DNA from: Pyrobaculum sp. 3827-6
Lineage (GTDB): Archaea; Thermoproteota; Thermoprotei; Thermoproteales; Thermoproteaceae
Assembly (NCBI RefSeq): GCF_025641885.1
Contig: NZ_JAOTQN010000001.1
Location: forward strand, 744,001-808,000
Length of the DNA: 64,000 bases
Direction: 5' to 3'
This document shows positions 25,022-33,545 of the stretch, piece after piece. Under the pieces are notes generated by a model. It was not told the origin of the DNA, did not search any database, and saw only the letters and a list, made by a program, of their open reading frames with translations. Positions within the stretch are counted from its first letter, which is position 1. Each line of letters starts with the position of its first letter. The translations under genes and the position numbers were made by a program.

Positions 25022-25495
25022 CAGAATCTCCCGAAACACCCGAGGAGGATCTTTTACCGCCGATATATAGTAAATCTCGGAGGCGCCTATTGAAGAGGCT
25101 ATCTCATCAGCCTCTATAAATACGCCAATCTCCTCGGCGATGTCTCTTTTATTACCAACAACCACGTACTCCTTCGCCACTCGCGAACCTCTTTCTATGA
25201 AAATGGTATGTAGCTCGGAAATGGCATACAAAGTGTCGTAATTAGTCAAGTCATACATGTACACCAACCTGTCGACAATTGGAATTTTAAAAGAGGTAAA
25301 CTTCGCCGCCACCTCAAATACCCTCTGCCCCGGCACGTCTACCAAATCTATCTCTAGATCTCCTATGTAGAATCTGTAGTAGCTAGGTCTTAGAGTCAGT
25401 ACAGGAGTCTCAGAAACTCCCAAGACTCTGTACGCGAAGGTGGTCTTCCCGACCCCTCCCACGCCTAGAAGAGTTACTACTCTCCTATATGCCAT
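25007..25495 (-). CDS. Small Ras-like GTPase
   Basis: A 162-residue GTPase of the Ras/Arf/Rag-like superfamily found in crenarchaea. It has G1 [16 protein letters not shown] near 11, G3 [12 protein letters not shown] near 51, G4 [11 protein letters not shown] near 110 and a weak G5 ISA near 145. The G3 glutamine is kept. There is no lipid-modification motif. The biological role is unknown. Related archaeal proteins have been proposed as ancestors of eukaryotic regulatory GTPases. Confidence 0.8.
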   Translation of the reverse strand: MAYRRVVTLLGVGGVGKTTFAYRVLGVSETPVLTLRPSYYRFYIGDLEIDLVDVPGQRVFEVAAKFTSFKIPIVDRLVYMYDLTNYDTLYAISELHTIFIERGSRVAKEYVVVGNKRDIAEEIGVFIEADEIASSIGASEIYYISAVKDPPRVFREILLGKS

Positions 25496-25748
25496 ATATC
25501 TAACTAAAGCAAATACCGAGTTTAAAGCATTAGAAACGGCGATATTTTTAGCGCGGTTTATTACCTCAATGGGCCTAGTCTAGAAAGATCAAGAAGAGCA
25601 TAGAATATACAAAAAAGGAAAAATAATATAAATTATGAAAAGTACAATCAGCACCACCTCAATAGTGATTTTATCAATAGAGCTCTTTAATTATATACAG
25701 TAATTAAATTAAACAAAAACTTTATAAACCACGGTGTACCCTACACCT
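25496..25748. other. AT-rich intergenic region
   Basis: About 250 bases with no convincing gene, far more AT-rich than the surroundings (long runs such as AAAAAAGGAAAAATAATATA near 25612-25631). The last 30 bases contain the TATA-like ACTTTATAAACC of the CC1-like gene. A 22-codon ATG frame at 25636 was seen but not supported. The length and composition suggest an upstream activating or nucleoid-binding region for a highly expressed gene. Confidence 0.5.
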
Positions 25749-25922
25749 ATGTCGAAGAAGCAGAAGTTGAAGTTCTATGACATTAAGGCGAAGCAGGCGT
25801 TTGAGACGGATAACTACGAGGTTGTGGAGAAGCAGACTGCCCGCGGGCCGATGATGTTTGCAGTAGCCAAATCTCCATACACCGGCATCAAAGTATACAG
25901 ACTGCTAGGCAAGAAGAAATAA
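25749..25922 (+). CDS. CC1-like crenarchaeal chromatin protein
   Basis: A 57-residue basic protein: MSKKQKLKFYDIKAKQAF, then TDNYEVVEKQTARGPMMFAV and SPYTGIKVYRLLGKKK. Size, charge and the SPYTG...RLLGK ending resemble what I recall of CC1, the 6 kDa monomeric DNA-binding protein of Thermoproteales. It is predicted to coat or bend DNA. TATA ACTTTATAAACC at 25718-25729 sets the ATG at 25749. An upstream in-frame start at 25734 is less likely. The identification rests on recall, not alignment. Confidence 0.65.
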   Translation: MSKKQKLKFYDIKAKQAFETDNYEVVEKQTARGPMMFAVAKSPYTGIKVYRLLGKKK

Positions 25923-25959
25923 CCGCGTTAAATCCACATTTTTTCCCCACTCCCGTTTC

Positions 25960-26958
25960 TTACCATCTCAAGATAGACGCTATACCTCCCAGCGCCCTCA
26001 GCCCAGCGCCTATTTCAGTATCCTCCCTTACGATGTATATTCTCCCACGGCTCTTATATACTTCATACAAGACACTCCAAACCTCACCCGGCCTCTCTTT
26101 CAGATACGAATCTAACACCAGAAGAATATCAACGCGGCCAGAGGCGGCGGCCTCCTCAACTTCCTCAAGCCCAAGAGCCGCCAGCTCTCTCTCCGTCGCT
26201 AATAAACGCATGAGTCTTTCATAAGCTACGACGCCCATCTCCTTTTTAAACTCGTCGTAAAGCCCCCTCCTCACAAATTCATAAACACCTGCAAGCCCAC
26301 CCGAGCTTTGAGACACGCGATCCCCCCTTACGTACACACCCGCTTGCTCCACAACGATGTGGGGGCCAGCTACCACCACCTTATCTGGATCGAGTCGACG
26401 TTTCAACTCCTCCACTACTTTACCAACATACACAAGATAGTTGTGTAAAAGGCTATTTCCCCCACCTCTCTCGGCGCTGTTATATACAGTGTGAAGTACC
26501 TCTACGCCCAGAGCAGTTATGTATGCAAAGGCGGCCTCCTCGTCGTCGATAGATACTAAAAGTATCCGAGGCAGGGAGTTCCTAGCCATGTTTAACACCT
26601 CCTCAACCACCTCCAGAGGCCTTTCCTCGGCCTTCTCGATCTCCACCTCCCTACCCACAGCAAGCTCAAATGTATGCCTCCGCCCCTTAACGCCCTCTAT
26701 GCCCTCCTGAGCCTCGACGACGGTCCCCCTCACCCTCAGACTGCCACGGAATTTGTGATACTCAAGAGCCTCCACCCTAATCCCTAGGTACATCTTCATC
26801 CTTTCCCCCTCCTTTGCTCCAAGAGGCTTGTACTCTCTGACAGTCCACCCACGCACCACGTCGCCCATGTCGATAAGCAGGTAGATGAAGTACAGATCCT
26901 CCTCCCTCTCCGGGACCACCTTTATGACACGCCTCTTCCTGTCTACCTCGTACTTCAC
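25960..26958 (-). CDS. pelA: mRNA surveillance protein pelota
   Basis: Archaeal pelota/Dom34, 332 residues, an eRF1 paralogue that with aABCE1 rescues stalled ribosomes. It has an N-terminal Sm-like domain (about 1-125: DLYFIYLLIDMGDVVRGWTV), a central eRF1-like domain (RILLVSIDDEEAAFAYIT) and a C-terminal eRF1-3 domain ending SRGRIYIVREDTEIGAGLRA. It starts at GTG 26958. No GGQ motif is expected, and none is seen. Confidence 0.94.
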   Translation of the reverse strand: MKYEVDRKRRVIKVVPEREEDLYFIYLLIDMGDVVRGWTVREYKPLGAKEGERMKMYLGIRVEALEYHKFRGSLRVRGTVVEAQEGIEGVKGRRHTFELAVGREVEIEKAEERPLEVVEEVLNMARNSLPRILLVSIDDEEAAFAYITALGVEVLHTVYNSAERGGGNSLLHNYLVYVGKVVEELKRRLDPDKVVVAGPHIVVEQAGVYVRGDRVSQSSGGLAGVYEFVRRGLYDEFKKEMGVVAYERLMRLLATERELAALGLEEVEEAAASGRVDILLVLDSYLKERPGEVWSVLYEVYKSRGRIYIVREDTEIGAGLRALGGIASILRW

Positions 26959-26984
26959 TTTATAGCCTCAACTTATCGCTAATA

Positions 26985-27040
26985 TTAGTGATGAGCCCGA
27001 CCAATTACGAGAGGTGAAGTCGCGGCAGCTGTCTGATTTC
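26985..27040 (+). ncRNA. Box C/D guide RNA
   Basis: C box GTGATGA 26988-26994, 12-base guide 26995-27006 (GCCCGACCAATT), D' box ACGA 27007-27010, 3-base spacer, C' box GTGAAGT 27014-27020, 12-base guide 27021-27032 (CGCGGCAGCTGT), D box CTGA 27033-27036. Both guides are exactly 12 bases. The RNA lies between the start of pelota (minus) and a small plus-strand gene. Targets were not assigned with confidence. Confidence 0.8.
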
Positions 27041-27106
27041 TATAATTAACGAAAATTACATAGTCAGTAGGCAAAACATTTATATATCCATCACATTTGC
27101 CTATCT

Positions 27107-27262
27107 ATGAAGCCAAACTCATCACTAGTCGAAGAATTAACAAGGCTGATAGACCAGTTCTATGAGCATGGGTATATAGAGGTCGCGAGGATGTTAGAAC
27201 ACGCGAGGACGGTAGCCCTGTTTAGGGAAAGAGAGGAATTGATACCCCCAGCTACTGACTAA
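27107..27262 (+). CDS. Small helical protein, 51 residues
   Basis: A 51-codon gene beginning MKPNSSLVEELTRLIDQF and ending EREELIPPATD. It is predicted to be two amphipathic helices. The TATA-like box TTTATATA at 27080-27087 lies 24 bases or so before the ATG, giving a clean leaderless start, which is why I believe it. Its end overlaps the stop region of the convergent DsbA-like gene by 11 bases. The function is unknown. Confidence 0.6.
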   Translation: MKPNSSLVEELTRLIDQFYEHGYIEVARMLEHARTVALFREREELIPPATD

Positions 27263-27887
27263 TTAGAGAGATCACGCGCGCCACGTCTGCGCCAACCACT
27301 ACGTTAATGGTGCCGTTTTTTATAATTATGAACGTCGGCGTGCCTAGCTGTCTAATAGCCACGCCTTTTTGCGCCAGGGTACTTAGAAGTTCTTTTACAG
27401 CGCTGTCAAAAACTGACTTACTCGGCGTATTCGTACACCTATAGCCCTGCAATATCTCGAGCTGTTTCTGTGCGCCGTCGCTGAGGAAGACCTTGTAGAG
27501 CTGCGTTATCAAGTCGTACGTCTTGTTACCAAGTTGGTTATAGGCGCAGTGGAGATATTGATGCGCCGGCGCGGCTTCTGGGTGCACTATAAGGTCTAGG
27601 AATACCAACCTTAATTTCCCCGTTTTTAGCAACTCTCTATATAAAGGATCTAGCTGTTCATGCGCCATCGCGCAGTAGGGGCAGTGTAGATCGAATAGCT
27701 CTATCAACGTAATAGGCGCCTTGAGGTCGCCGAACGTTATAGCCCAGTTGGGCAACGGCAAACCACCCGCCGACGTTGTAGAAAACGCTTGTGGCTGAGA
27801 TTGAGAGATTAAGTTGCTATATACGATAACCGCGGCCAAGACCGCGAATACCAGAACGGCTATGGCTAGAATAGTAACTGGCTTCAT
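27252..27887 (-). CDS. DsbA-like thioredoxin-fold protein, membrane anchored
   Basis: A 211-residue protein with an N-terminal membrane anchor or signal (ILAIAVLVFAVLAAVIVYS, residues 5-23) and a DsbA/DsbG-like thioredoxin domain. The active site is DLHCPYCAMAHEQLDP near 69, and the cis-proline segment is GTPTFIIIKNG near 182. It probably oxidises or isomerises disulfides on the outer face of the membrane. An extra cysteine pair appears at HCAYNQ and YRCTN. A similar but cytosolic protein is encoded at 56.2 kb. Confidence 0.85.
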   Translation of the reverse strand: MKPVTILAIAVLVFAVLAAVIVYSNLISQSQPQAFSTTSAGGLPLPNWAITFGDLKAPITLIELFDLHCPYCAMAHEQLDPLYRELLKTGKLRLVFLDLIVHPEAAPAHQYLHCAYNQLGNKTYDLITQLYKVFLSDGAQKQLEILQGYRCTNTPSKSVFDSAVKELLSTLAQKGVAIRQLGTPTFIIIKNGTINVVVGADVARVISLISQ

Positions 27888-27909
27888 GCCTCTTTTTTAA
27901 GTGGCGTTT

Positions 27910-28416
27910 TTAACACTTTTCGAGGTAGTCAAACAGCTTTAAGATATAGCTCCTATACCAGTCCACTGGCACTGCTATGAGAGCCCCCATGTAGTGGCCA
28001 TAGGCCACGATAGACCTCGGCGGGGCTAGCTTAATAAACGCCAGGGACAACATGTCCTCCTCGCCCTCTACTTTAATAACCACCCCGCCCCCCACGGCCT
28101 CCTCCACGGCGGCCCAGGCCTCTTCTGTTATATACCCGGGGGGGTTGACGACTCTAATAACTCTCTTAAAGAGGTTTAGCTGCTCCATCTTTACGCCTCT
28201 TCTCGTCTTCTCATCAATAGCCGCCGAGGTGGGCACGAGGCCTTGGCTGAGGAAATTACGAGTCACCACATCGCCCACCGTGTATATATGCACAGCCCCG
28301 TAGCTCTCCGCGAGATTTTTCACAAACTCCACAGACGACGGCGGGTCCCTCCATATTGCTATGGGGTAGGGGAAGGCGAAGAGATCCCGGCGGCCTGCCA
28401 GCCGGTAGCAGGTCAT
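27910..28416 (-). CDS. GTP-dependent dephospho-CoA kinase
   Basis: A 168-residue DUF359 protein. The family was shown in Thermococcus to phosphorylate dephospho-CoA with GTP, the last step of archaeal CoA synthesis. Visible signatures are YTVGDVVTRNFLSQGLVPTSA near 46, IDEKTRRG near 68, NPPGYITEEAW near 92, and IKVEGEEDMLSLAFIKLAP near 115. It overlaps the RNase Z-like gene upstream by four bases. Confidence 0.88.
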   Translation of the reverse strand: MTCYRLAGRRDLFAFPYPIAIWRDPPSSVEFVKNLAESYGAVHIYTVGDVVTRNFLSQGLVPTSAAIDEKTRRGVKMEQLNLFKRVIRVVNPPGYITEEAWAAVEEAVGGGVVIKVEGEEDMLSLAFIKLAPPRSIVAYGHYMGALIAVPVDWYRSYILKLFDYLEKC

Positions 28417-29120
28417 ATCGTAAATCTGCCGCAGGGCGCCGGGATTACTACAGTAACGCCGGGGGGCACGACCGGCGGCTCTAGGTAGAAGTGTATGGGC
28501 ATTAACATCTTGACCCCGGCCCTCCGCGCCAGCTCAACGGCGTCGGCCGTCGTGCTGTGGCCAACTCTGTGGGCCTCCTCTTCCTGCCCCGGGTTCCCAG
28601 AGACTTCGTGTATTAACAAGTCGCAACCACGCGCAAGCTCAACTACGCCCTCCGACGGCGCCGTGTCTGAGCTATACACAACACACCTGCCCCCGTGTTC
28701 GATCCTCACCGCCAGCGTCTCCACGGGGTGTGACGTTGGGGCGAAGGACAGCTGGGTGTCTCCAATCTTCAAGGCACCCCTCGCCTCGACAAACTCGACA
28801 TGTTGCAAAGCGTTCTCGATGCCGGTTGCCAACGCCAGAGCCCGGGAGGCTTCAACCGCGTCTCTATTAGCAACTACCCTCAGCACCCTGCCGAGCCTCC
28901 TCGCCATGAGCATGAAGGTAGGTAGGCCGAGTATGTGGTCGCCGTGTCTATGGCTTATAAACACCGCGTCGGGCCACGGCAGGCCGCACGCGGCCATTTT
29001 TGCATAGGTGCACTCCCCCGCATCTATGAGAATACCAACGTCGGTCTTGACATATAGAGAAGTGTAGCCTAGATGGGGGTTTGATATCCAGCCGCCGTAC
29101 CCAATGACGTAGATCTCCAC
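28413..29120 (-). CDS. Metallo-beta-lactamase hydrolase, RNase Z-like
   Basis: A 235-residue MBL-fold hydrolase. The metal motif is FISHRHGDHILGLPTFM near 54 (HxHxDH), the third histidine is in FAPTSHPVETLA, the bridging aspartate is in VVYSSDTAPSE, and the last histidine is in MPIHFYLEP near 212. The layout matches the RNase Z/phosphodiesterase branch, but the flexible arm typical of tRNase Z is not obvious. tRNA 3' processing is therefore possible but unproven. It starts at GTG 29120. Confidence 0.8.
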   Translation of the reverse strand: MEIYVIGYGGWISNPHLGYTSLYVKTDVGILIDAGECTYAKMAACGLPWPDAVFISHRHGDHILGLPTFMLMARRLGRVLRVVANRDAVEASRALALATGIENALQHVEFVEARGALKIGDTQLSFAPTSHPVETLAVRIEHGGRCVVYSSDTAPSEGVVELARGCDLLIHEVSGNPGQEEEAHRVGHSTTADAVELARRAGVKMLMPIHFYLEPPVVPPGVTVVIPAPCGRFTI

Positions 29121-29135
29121 CAGAGGCGGTGGTGA

Positions 29136-29150
29136 CCTTTTTAAAAAAGG
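29136..29150. promoter_or_regulatory. Near-palindromic bidirectional TATA element
   Basis: CCTTTTTAAAAAAGG is almost its own reverse complement. Its centre (about 29143) lies 23 bases from the GTG start of the minus-strand hydrolase (29120) and 22 bases from an in-frame GTG of the plus-strand dehydrogenase (29165). That geometry suits two leaderless transcripts from one TATA element and argues against the upstream GTG at 29129, which would lie on the wrong side of the box. Confidence 0.6.
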
Positions 29151-29164
29151 TTATCTCCACCCCC

Positions 29165-30514
29165 GTGCTGGCCGACCTCTTAAGACGCGGCGAGCTCGTA
29201 GTAGCCGTGTATGGACTGGGCTACGTGGGGATGGCCCTCTCCGCGGCGTGGGCCTTGGCAGGCGCCAGGGTAATAGGCGTAGATATAGACTCCGGGAAGG
29301 TGGAGAGGCTAAACAACGGCGTCGTGGAGTACGTGGAGAAAGACGTAGTTGATGTACTTACCCACGCCATTAGAAGCGGCAGGTTCACAGCTACTACAGA
29401 CGGCGTGGTGGCCTCGATAAGAAGCCACGTGAAGATAGTGGCCGTGCCGGTATTCCTAAAAAAGTCCGCCACGGCGATAGACGTGGACTTCTCCGCCTTG
29501 ACATCCGCGGCGAAGTCCATAGGGGCCGGGCTTAAGAAAGGCGACCTCGTAATTGTTGAGTCAAGCGTGCCCCCCGGCACCACTGAGGAGGTGGTGAGGC
29601 CCGTGCTGGAGGGCGCCTCGGGCCTAGTCGCCGAGGAGGACTTCTACCTCGCGTACAGCCCAGAGCGGGTAATGGTGGGCCACGCCTTGAAAGACATAGT
29701 GGAGAACTACCCCAAAGTCGTGGCGGGGGTGGGGCCGAGGAGCGCAGAGGAGGCCGCGGAGCTGTATAGACAAGTTGCGAAGAGGGGCGTCCTGGTTTTG
29801 GAGAGCACCAGGGAGGCGGAGTTTGAGAAGTTACTGGAGGGGGTGTACCGCGACGTGAACATAGCGGTGGCAAATGAAATGGCCAAACTCGCAAACGCCC
29901 TAGGAATTTCGTTCAGAAGAGCAAGAGAGGCGGCTAATAGCCAGCCCTACAGCCACGTCCACAAGCCCGGCTCCGGCGTGGGCGGCAACTGCATACCTGT
30001 CTACCCCTACTTCCTCATGTGGACCGCCGCTAAGTACGGCGTGGATCTGCCGCTGACACGTACAGCCCGGTTCATAAACGAGAAGCAGCCGGAGGAAGTG
30101 GCCTTCGCGGCGTTGCGCGCCATGTTAAAACACGGCGTCAACCCAGCGGCGGCCAAAATCGCGATCCTGGGCCTGGCGTTTAGAGGCGATGTAGATGATA
30201 CAAGAGGTAGCCCCACATACGACATCATCGCCACCTTGTTGAAAGTGGGGATAAAGCCAGAACAGATAACAGTACACGACCCCTATGTTAAACAAGATAT
30301 GTTATTAACCAGGTGGGGTATCGCGCTTACTCAAGACCTCGAATCTGCAGTAAAGGGCGCCGACGTCGTGATCATATCCACCGACCATTCGGCGTACAGA
30401 ATTAAGGCAAGTGTGTTGTTAAGCTTAATGAACTCGCAGGTCGTTGTGGATGCCAGAGGCGTGTTGACGCCCGACGCCAATATATATTCGATTGACAGCG
30501 GCCGCTGGCCTTAG
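29165..30514 (+). CDS. Nucleotide-sugar dehydrogenase (UDP-glucose/UDP-ManNAc dehydrogenase family)
   Basis: A 449-residue enzyme oxidising a UDP- or GDP-sugar to the uronic acid. It has the NAD motif VYGLGYVGMALSAAWALAG near 14 and SVPPGTTEEV in the first domain. The catalytic cysteine lies in GSGVGGNCIPVYPYFL near 270, and GLAFRGDVDDTRGSP near 338 opens the third domain. GGNCIP followed by a proline-rich turn favours the UDP-N-acetylmannosamine/WecC-like branch. It probably feeds N-glycan or surface polysaccharide synthesis. I chose GTG 29165 over 29129 from promoter spacing. Confidence 0.88.
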   Translation: MLADLLRRGELVVAVYGLGYVGMALSAAWALAGARVIGVDIDSGKVERLNNGVVEYVEKDVVDVLTHAIRSGRFTATTDGVVASIRSHVKIVAVPVFLKKSATAIDVDFSALTSAAKSIGAGLKKGDLVIVESSVPPGTTEEVVRPVLEGASGLVAEEDFYLAYSPERVMVGHALKDIVENYPKVVAGVGPRSAEEAAELYRQVAKRGVLVLESTREAEFEKLLEGVYRDVNIAVANEMAKLANALGISFRRAREAANSQPYSHVHKPGSGVGGNCIPVYPYFLMWTAAKYGVDLPLTRTARFINEKQPEEVAFAALRAMLKHGVNPAAAKIAILGLAFRGDVDDTRGSPTYDIIATLLKVGIKPEQITVHDPYVKQDMLLTRWGIALTQDLESAVKGADVVIISTDHSAYRIKASVLLSLMNSQVVVDARGVLTPDANIYSIDSGRWP

Positions 30515-31047
30515 CGAGCTTCTACTAATCTCTTTGCTAATTCATATCCCTCAACCACTGCTTTTATATTAGCCTCTACATACCTCCTAGGCACGTATTC
30601 AGGCACCGCTTTTACGATGCTTTCCAGCGTCACCAACCCGCTAACTGCCGCAAACGCGGCCGCCATTATGAGGTTGACCACGGGCCACCCCGCTACTACA
30701 AGGCCGTGTTTAAGCGCGATCGACGTCGCGTCGATAGATATATACCAATCCGACGGCGACTTGATGTTTACTATATACACAGCGCCGGGCTTGCCGTACT
30801 GCCTAACATCTATCTGCTCAATAATACGGCCGTCTAACACCACGACGTAGTCCGCCTTCTTCACTGAAGAGTGGAGAAGAGCCTCTCCTATCCTTAGGTA
30901 AGCCCTCACGATGGCCCCCCTCCTCTCGGCTCCAAACTCGGGCAAGGCCTGCGCCTTTTTACCCTCTAGAGAGGCGGCGTAAGCCAAGAGCTGGGCGGCA
31001 GTGACGGCGCCCTGCCCCCCGCGGCCGAGAAAAATTACCTCACGCAT
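30511..31047 (-). CDS. 2-oxoacid:ferredoxin oxidoreductase gamma subunit
   Basis: A 178-residue gamma subunit of a pyruvate/2-ketoisovalerate-type ferredoxin oxidoreductase. The signatures are FLGRGGQGAVTAAQLLAYA near 6 and LPEFGAERRGAIVRAYLRI near 38. It is transcribed divergently from the delta-alpha-beta genes across a 139-base gap rather than heading the same operon. It overlaps the end of the nucleotide-sugar dehydrogenase by four bases. Confidence 0.93.
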   Translation of the reverse strand: MREVIFLGRGGQGAVTAAQLLAYAASLEGKKAQALPEFGAERRGAIVRAYLRIGEALLHSSVKKADYVVVLDGRIIEQIDVRQYGKPGAVYIVNIKSPSDWYISIDATSIALKHGLVVAGWPVVNLIMAAAFAAVSGLVTLESIVKAVPEYVPRRYVEANIKAVVEGYELAKRLVEAR

Positions 31048-31186
31048 GATGGGGTTAACTTCATTTACTTATTAATTTTATCTAAACTTTAGATGTATGA
31101 ATTAGGTAGCTGTATTCTCGTCTCTCGTATTTTATACAAATCGCCTCTAACTTTTATGGTTCTATAAACCACTATAAAATATATAA

Positions 31187-31459
31187 ATGGAATGCGTTAA
31201 GTCTATTGTGTTGCCTATCTCAAAACCCGCGCCGGCGTCCGCCGGCGTCACCGGCACGTGGCGCACCTATAGACCAGTGGTAAATCTTGGGAAGTGTATA
31301 GACTGCGGACTATGTTGGCTCTACTGTCCAGAGTCTGTAATCGACTGGGAAAAGGGCGAGAAGGTGAAAATTGACTACACCTACTGCAAGGGCTGTGGTA
31401 TCTGTGCAGAGGTCTGCCCAGTAAAGGCTATAGATATGGAACCAGAGGAAGAGGTATGA
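31187..31459 (+). CDS. 2-oxoacid:ferredoxin oxidoreductase delta subunit (2x[4Fe-4S])
   Basis: A 90-residue ferredoxin-like delta subunit. Its two cluster motifs are CIDCGLCWLYCPES near 43 and CKGCGICAEVCPVKA near 73. It carries electrons from the thiamine site to free ferredoxin. TATA GTTCTATAAACC at about 31156-31167 sets a leaderless ATG at 31187. It is coupled to the alpha gene by a four-base overlap. Confidence 0.95.
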   Translation: MECVKSIVLPISKPAPASAGVTGTWRTYRPVVNLGKCIDCGLCWLYCPESVIDWEKGEKVKIDYTYCKGCGICAEVCPVKAIDMEPEEEV

Positions 31460-32610
31460 AGGCGCTGGCAACGCAGAAAACAGCTCTTACCGGTAACTAC
31501 GCCGTGGCTTACGCCGTCAAGATGGCGAAGCCCCATGTAATAGCGGCATACCCCATCACCCCGCAAACGTCCATCGTAGAGAAGCTCTCCGAGTTCGTGG
31601 AGAGGGGGGAGTTAAACGCCAGATTTGTCAACGTGGAGTCGGAATTCGCGGCGATGTCAGTCGTCTACGGCGCGGCGATGGCTGGCGCGCGGGCGTTCAC
31701 AGCCACGTCCTCACACGGGTTGCTGTACATGTACGAGGCAACTTGGTGGACCGCCCTCAGCAGGGCGCCGGTTGTCATGACCGTCGTCACCCGCACCATC
31801 GGCCCGCCATGGAATATCCACGTGGAGCACAACGACATACTAGTCCTCAGAGACACAGGGTGGTTGATAGCTATGGCGGAGACGGTGCAGGAGGTGCTCG
31901 ACCTGACAATACAGGCATTTAGAATTGCGGAGACTGCGGTTCTCCCCACCGCGGTGGGGCTAGACGGCTTCGTCCTCAGCCACTCGACGGAACCAGTCGA
32001 GTTGCCGCCTCAGGAATTGGTTGATAAATTCCTGCCGCCCCGCAGGCCGGATGTACCGCTGTTGCTACGCCCGGGGGAGGCCGTCACATTCGGCAACCTG
32101 TCTTCAGACAACAGAGACCACGCGAGGCACAAGATAGCAACCGTGTACACGGCGCAGAGGGAGGCGAAGAAGATAGTAAGCCAGGTCGACGAGGAGTATG
32201 GAAGGCTAACGGGGAGGCGCTACGGGGGGCTGGTCGAGTGGTACAAGGCGGGCGATGCGAAGAACGTCGTGGTGTGTATGGGGGCTTGGTGTAGCGACGC
32301 GAAGCAGGCCGTGGAGAGCCTCAGGAGGCGGGGCATCTCCATTGGGTTAATGAGGGTGAGGTTCCTAAGACCATTCCCCGAGGAGGAGGTGGCCAAGCTA
32401 GATCAGTACGAAAGAGTTATTGTATACGATAGAGACATAACCCCGCTTGGGGGAGTTCTGGGGACTGAGATCAAGGCGCATCTCTCAAGGGCCGAGGTGG
32501 TGAATATAGTAGCTGGCATAGCTGGCGTCGATTTCGACGCTCAGAACTTCTACGAAACTATACAAAAAGCCCTAGATGGGAGTTACGGAGAGGTGGAGTT
32601 TGTAGTATGA
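31456..32610 (+). CDS. 2-oxoacid:ferredoxin oxidoreductase alpha subunit
   Basis: Alpha subunit of 384 residues. It has the N-terminal pyrimidine-binding domain with YPITPQTSIVEKLSEF near 32 and the glutamate-bearing VNVESEFAAMSVVYGAAMAG near 56, and a C-terminal domain containing LMRVRFLRPFPEEEV. With beta it oxidatively decarboxylates pyruvate or a branched 2-oxoacid to the acyl-CoA. In Thermoproteales the enzyme may also run in the CO2-fixing direction. Substrate preference (POR versus VOR) cannot be fixed here. Confidence 0.94.
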   Translation: MKALATQKTALTGNYAVAYAVKMAKPHVIAAYPITPQTSIVEKLSEFVERGELNARFVNVESEFAAMSVVYGAAMAGARAFTATSSHGLLYMYEATWWTALSRAPVVMTVVTRTIGPPWNIHVEHNDILVLRDTGWLIAMAETVQEVLDLTIQAFRIAETAVLPTAVGLDGFVLSHSTEPVELPPQELVDKFLPPRRPDVPLLLRPGEAVTFGNLSSDNRDHARHKIATVYTAQREAKKIVSQVDEEYGRLTGRRYGGLVEWYKAGDAKNVVVCMGAWCSDAKQAVESLRRRGISIGLMRVRFLRPFPEEEVAKLDQYERVIVYDRDITPLGGVLGTEIKAHLSRAEVVNIVAGIAGVDFDAQNFYETIQKALDGSYGEVEFVV

Positions 32611-33512
32611 GCTTCCGCATAGATCAGCTTCCGAAGAAGAAATACGTGGTTCCCGGCAACGCTGCGTGCGCCGGTTGCGGCATGATGATTGGCTTGAAAA
32701 TCTTGGGAATGGCGCTGGGCGAGGAGGCTGTGTTGACAATACCGGCTAGTTGCGCTTCGGTAGTGCAGGGCCTGTCGCCCAAGTCCGGCGTCGCAATGCC
32801 TATTTTAAACGTGCCCTTTGCCTCGGCCGCCGCCGTGGCCACTGGTATAGCTGAGGCGTACAGATCCCTCGGCATTAAGGGCCACGCGGTCGTCTGGGCA
32901 GGCGACGGCGGGACTTCAGACATCGGCTTCGCGACTCTAAGCGGCGCCGCTGAGAGGAACAGCAACATCATCTACATTATGTACGACAACGAAGCGTACA
33001 TGAACACGGGCATACAGCGCAGTAGCTCAACGCCGCTAGCCGCGTGGACCACCACCACCCCGATGGGCAAGCGCGAGAGGAAGAAAGACGTAGCCCTCCT
33101 AATGGCCATGCACGGCGTTCCCTACGTAGCAACCGCCAGCATAGCCTATCCACATGACTTCTACAGAAAACTCAAAAGAGCCGCCGAGGTTCAGGGGTTC
33201 AAGTTCATACACCTACACACACCGTGTCCGCCGGGGTGGAGGTTCGACCCGGCCAAGACCGTGGAGGTGGCGAGGCTCGCCGTCGAGACGGGGGTCTGGA
33301 TTCTCTGGGAGTACGACCACGGCCACTTTAGGCTAAACCCGCCCAGCACGGTATACGCCGACAGGGCCAAGAGGAGGCCTTTGGTGGAGTACCTGAAGCT
33401 ACAGGGCAGATTCGCCCACGTGACCGAGGAGCAGGTCAAGGCGCTGGAGGAAGATGTCGAGGCGAGGTGGCGGTCTATCCTCGCCCTGGCCAAGGCGTTT
33501 CCACAGAGCTAG
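32607..33512 (+). CDS. 2-oxoacid:ferredoxin oxidoreductase beta subunit
   Basis: The beta subunit, 301 residues, holds the ThDP pyrophosphate and one [4Fe-4S] cluster. It has AACAGCGMMIGLKI near 20, the ThDP motif VVWAGDGGTSDIGFA near 94 with the partner YDNEAYMNTGIQRS near 127, and a fourth cysteine in HLHTPCPPGWRFD near 205. It overlaps the alpha gene by four bases and ends the operon. Confidence 0.95.
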   Translation: MSFRIDQLPKKKYVVPGNAACAGCGMMIGLKILGMALGEEAVLTIPASCASVVQGLSPKSGVAMPILNVPFASAAAVATGIAEAYRSLGIKGHAVVWAGDGGTSDIGFATLSGAAERNSNIIYIMYDNEAYMNTGIQRSSSTPLAAWTTTTPMGKRERKKDVALLMAMHGVPYVATASIAYPHDFYRKLKRAAEVQGFKFIHLHTPCPPGWRFDPAKTVEVARLAVETGVWILWEYDHGHFRLNPPSTVYADRAKRRPLVEYLKLQGRFAHVTEEQVKALEEDVEARWRSILALAKAFPQS

Positions 33513-33545
33513 GGGAGCCGGCTTGTCCTCCATATGATGGAAAAG

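Noticed and set aside
25636-25704. A 22-codon ATG frame in the AT-rich gap before the CC1-like gene.
   Set aside because: No TATA box or ribosome-binding site at a sensible distance, and the AT-rich sequence makes chance frames common.
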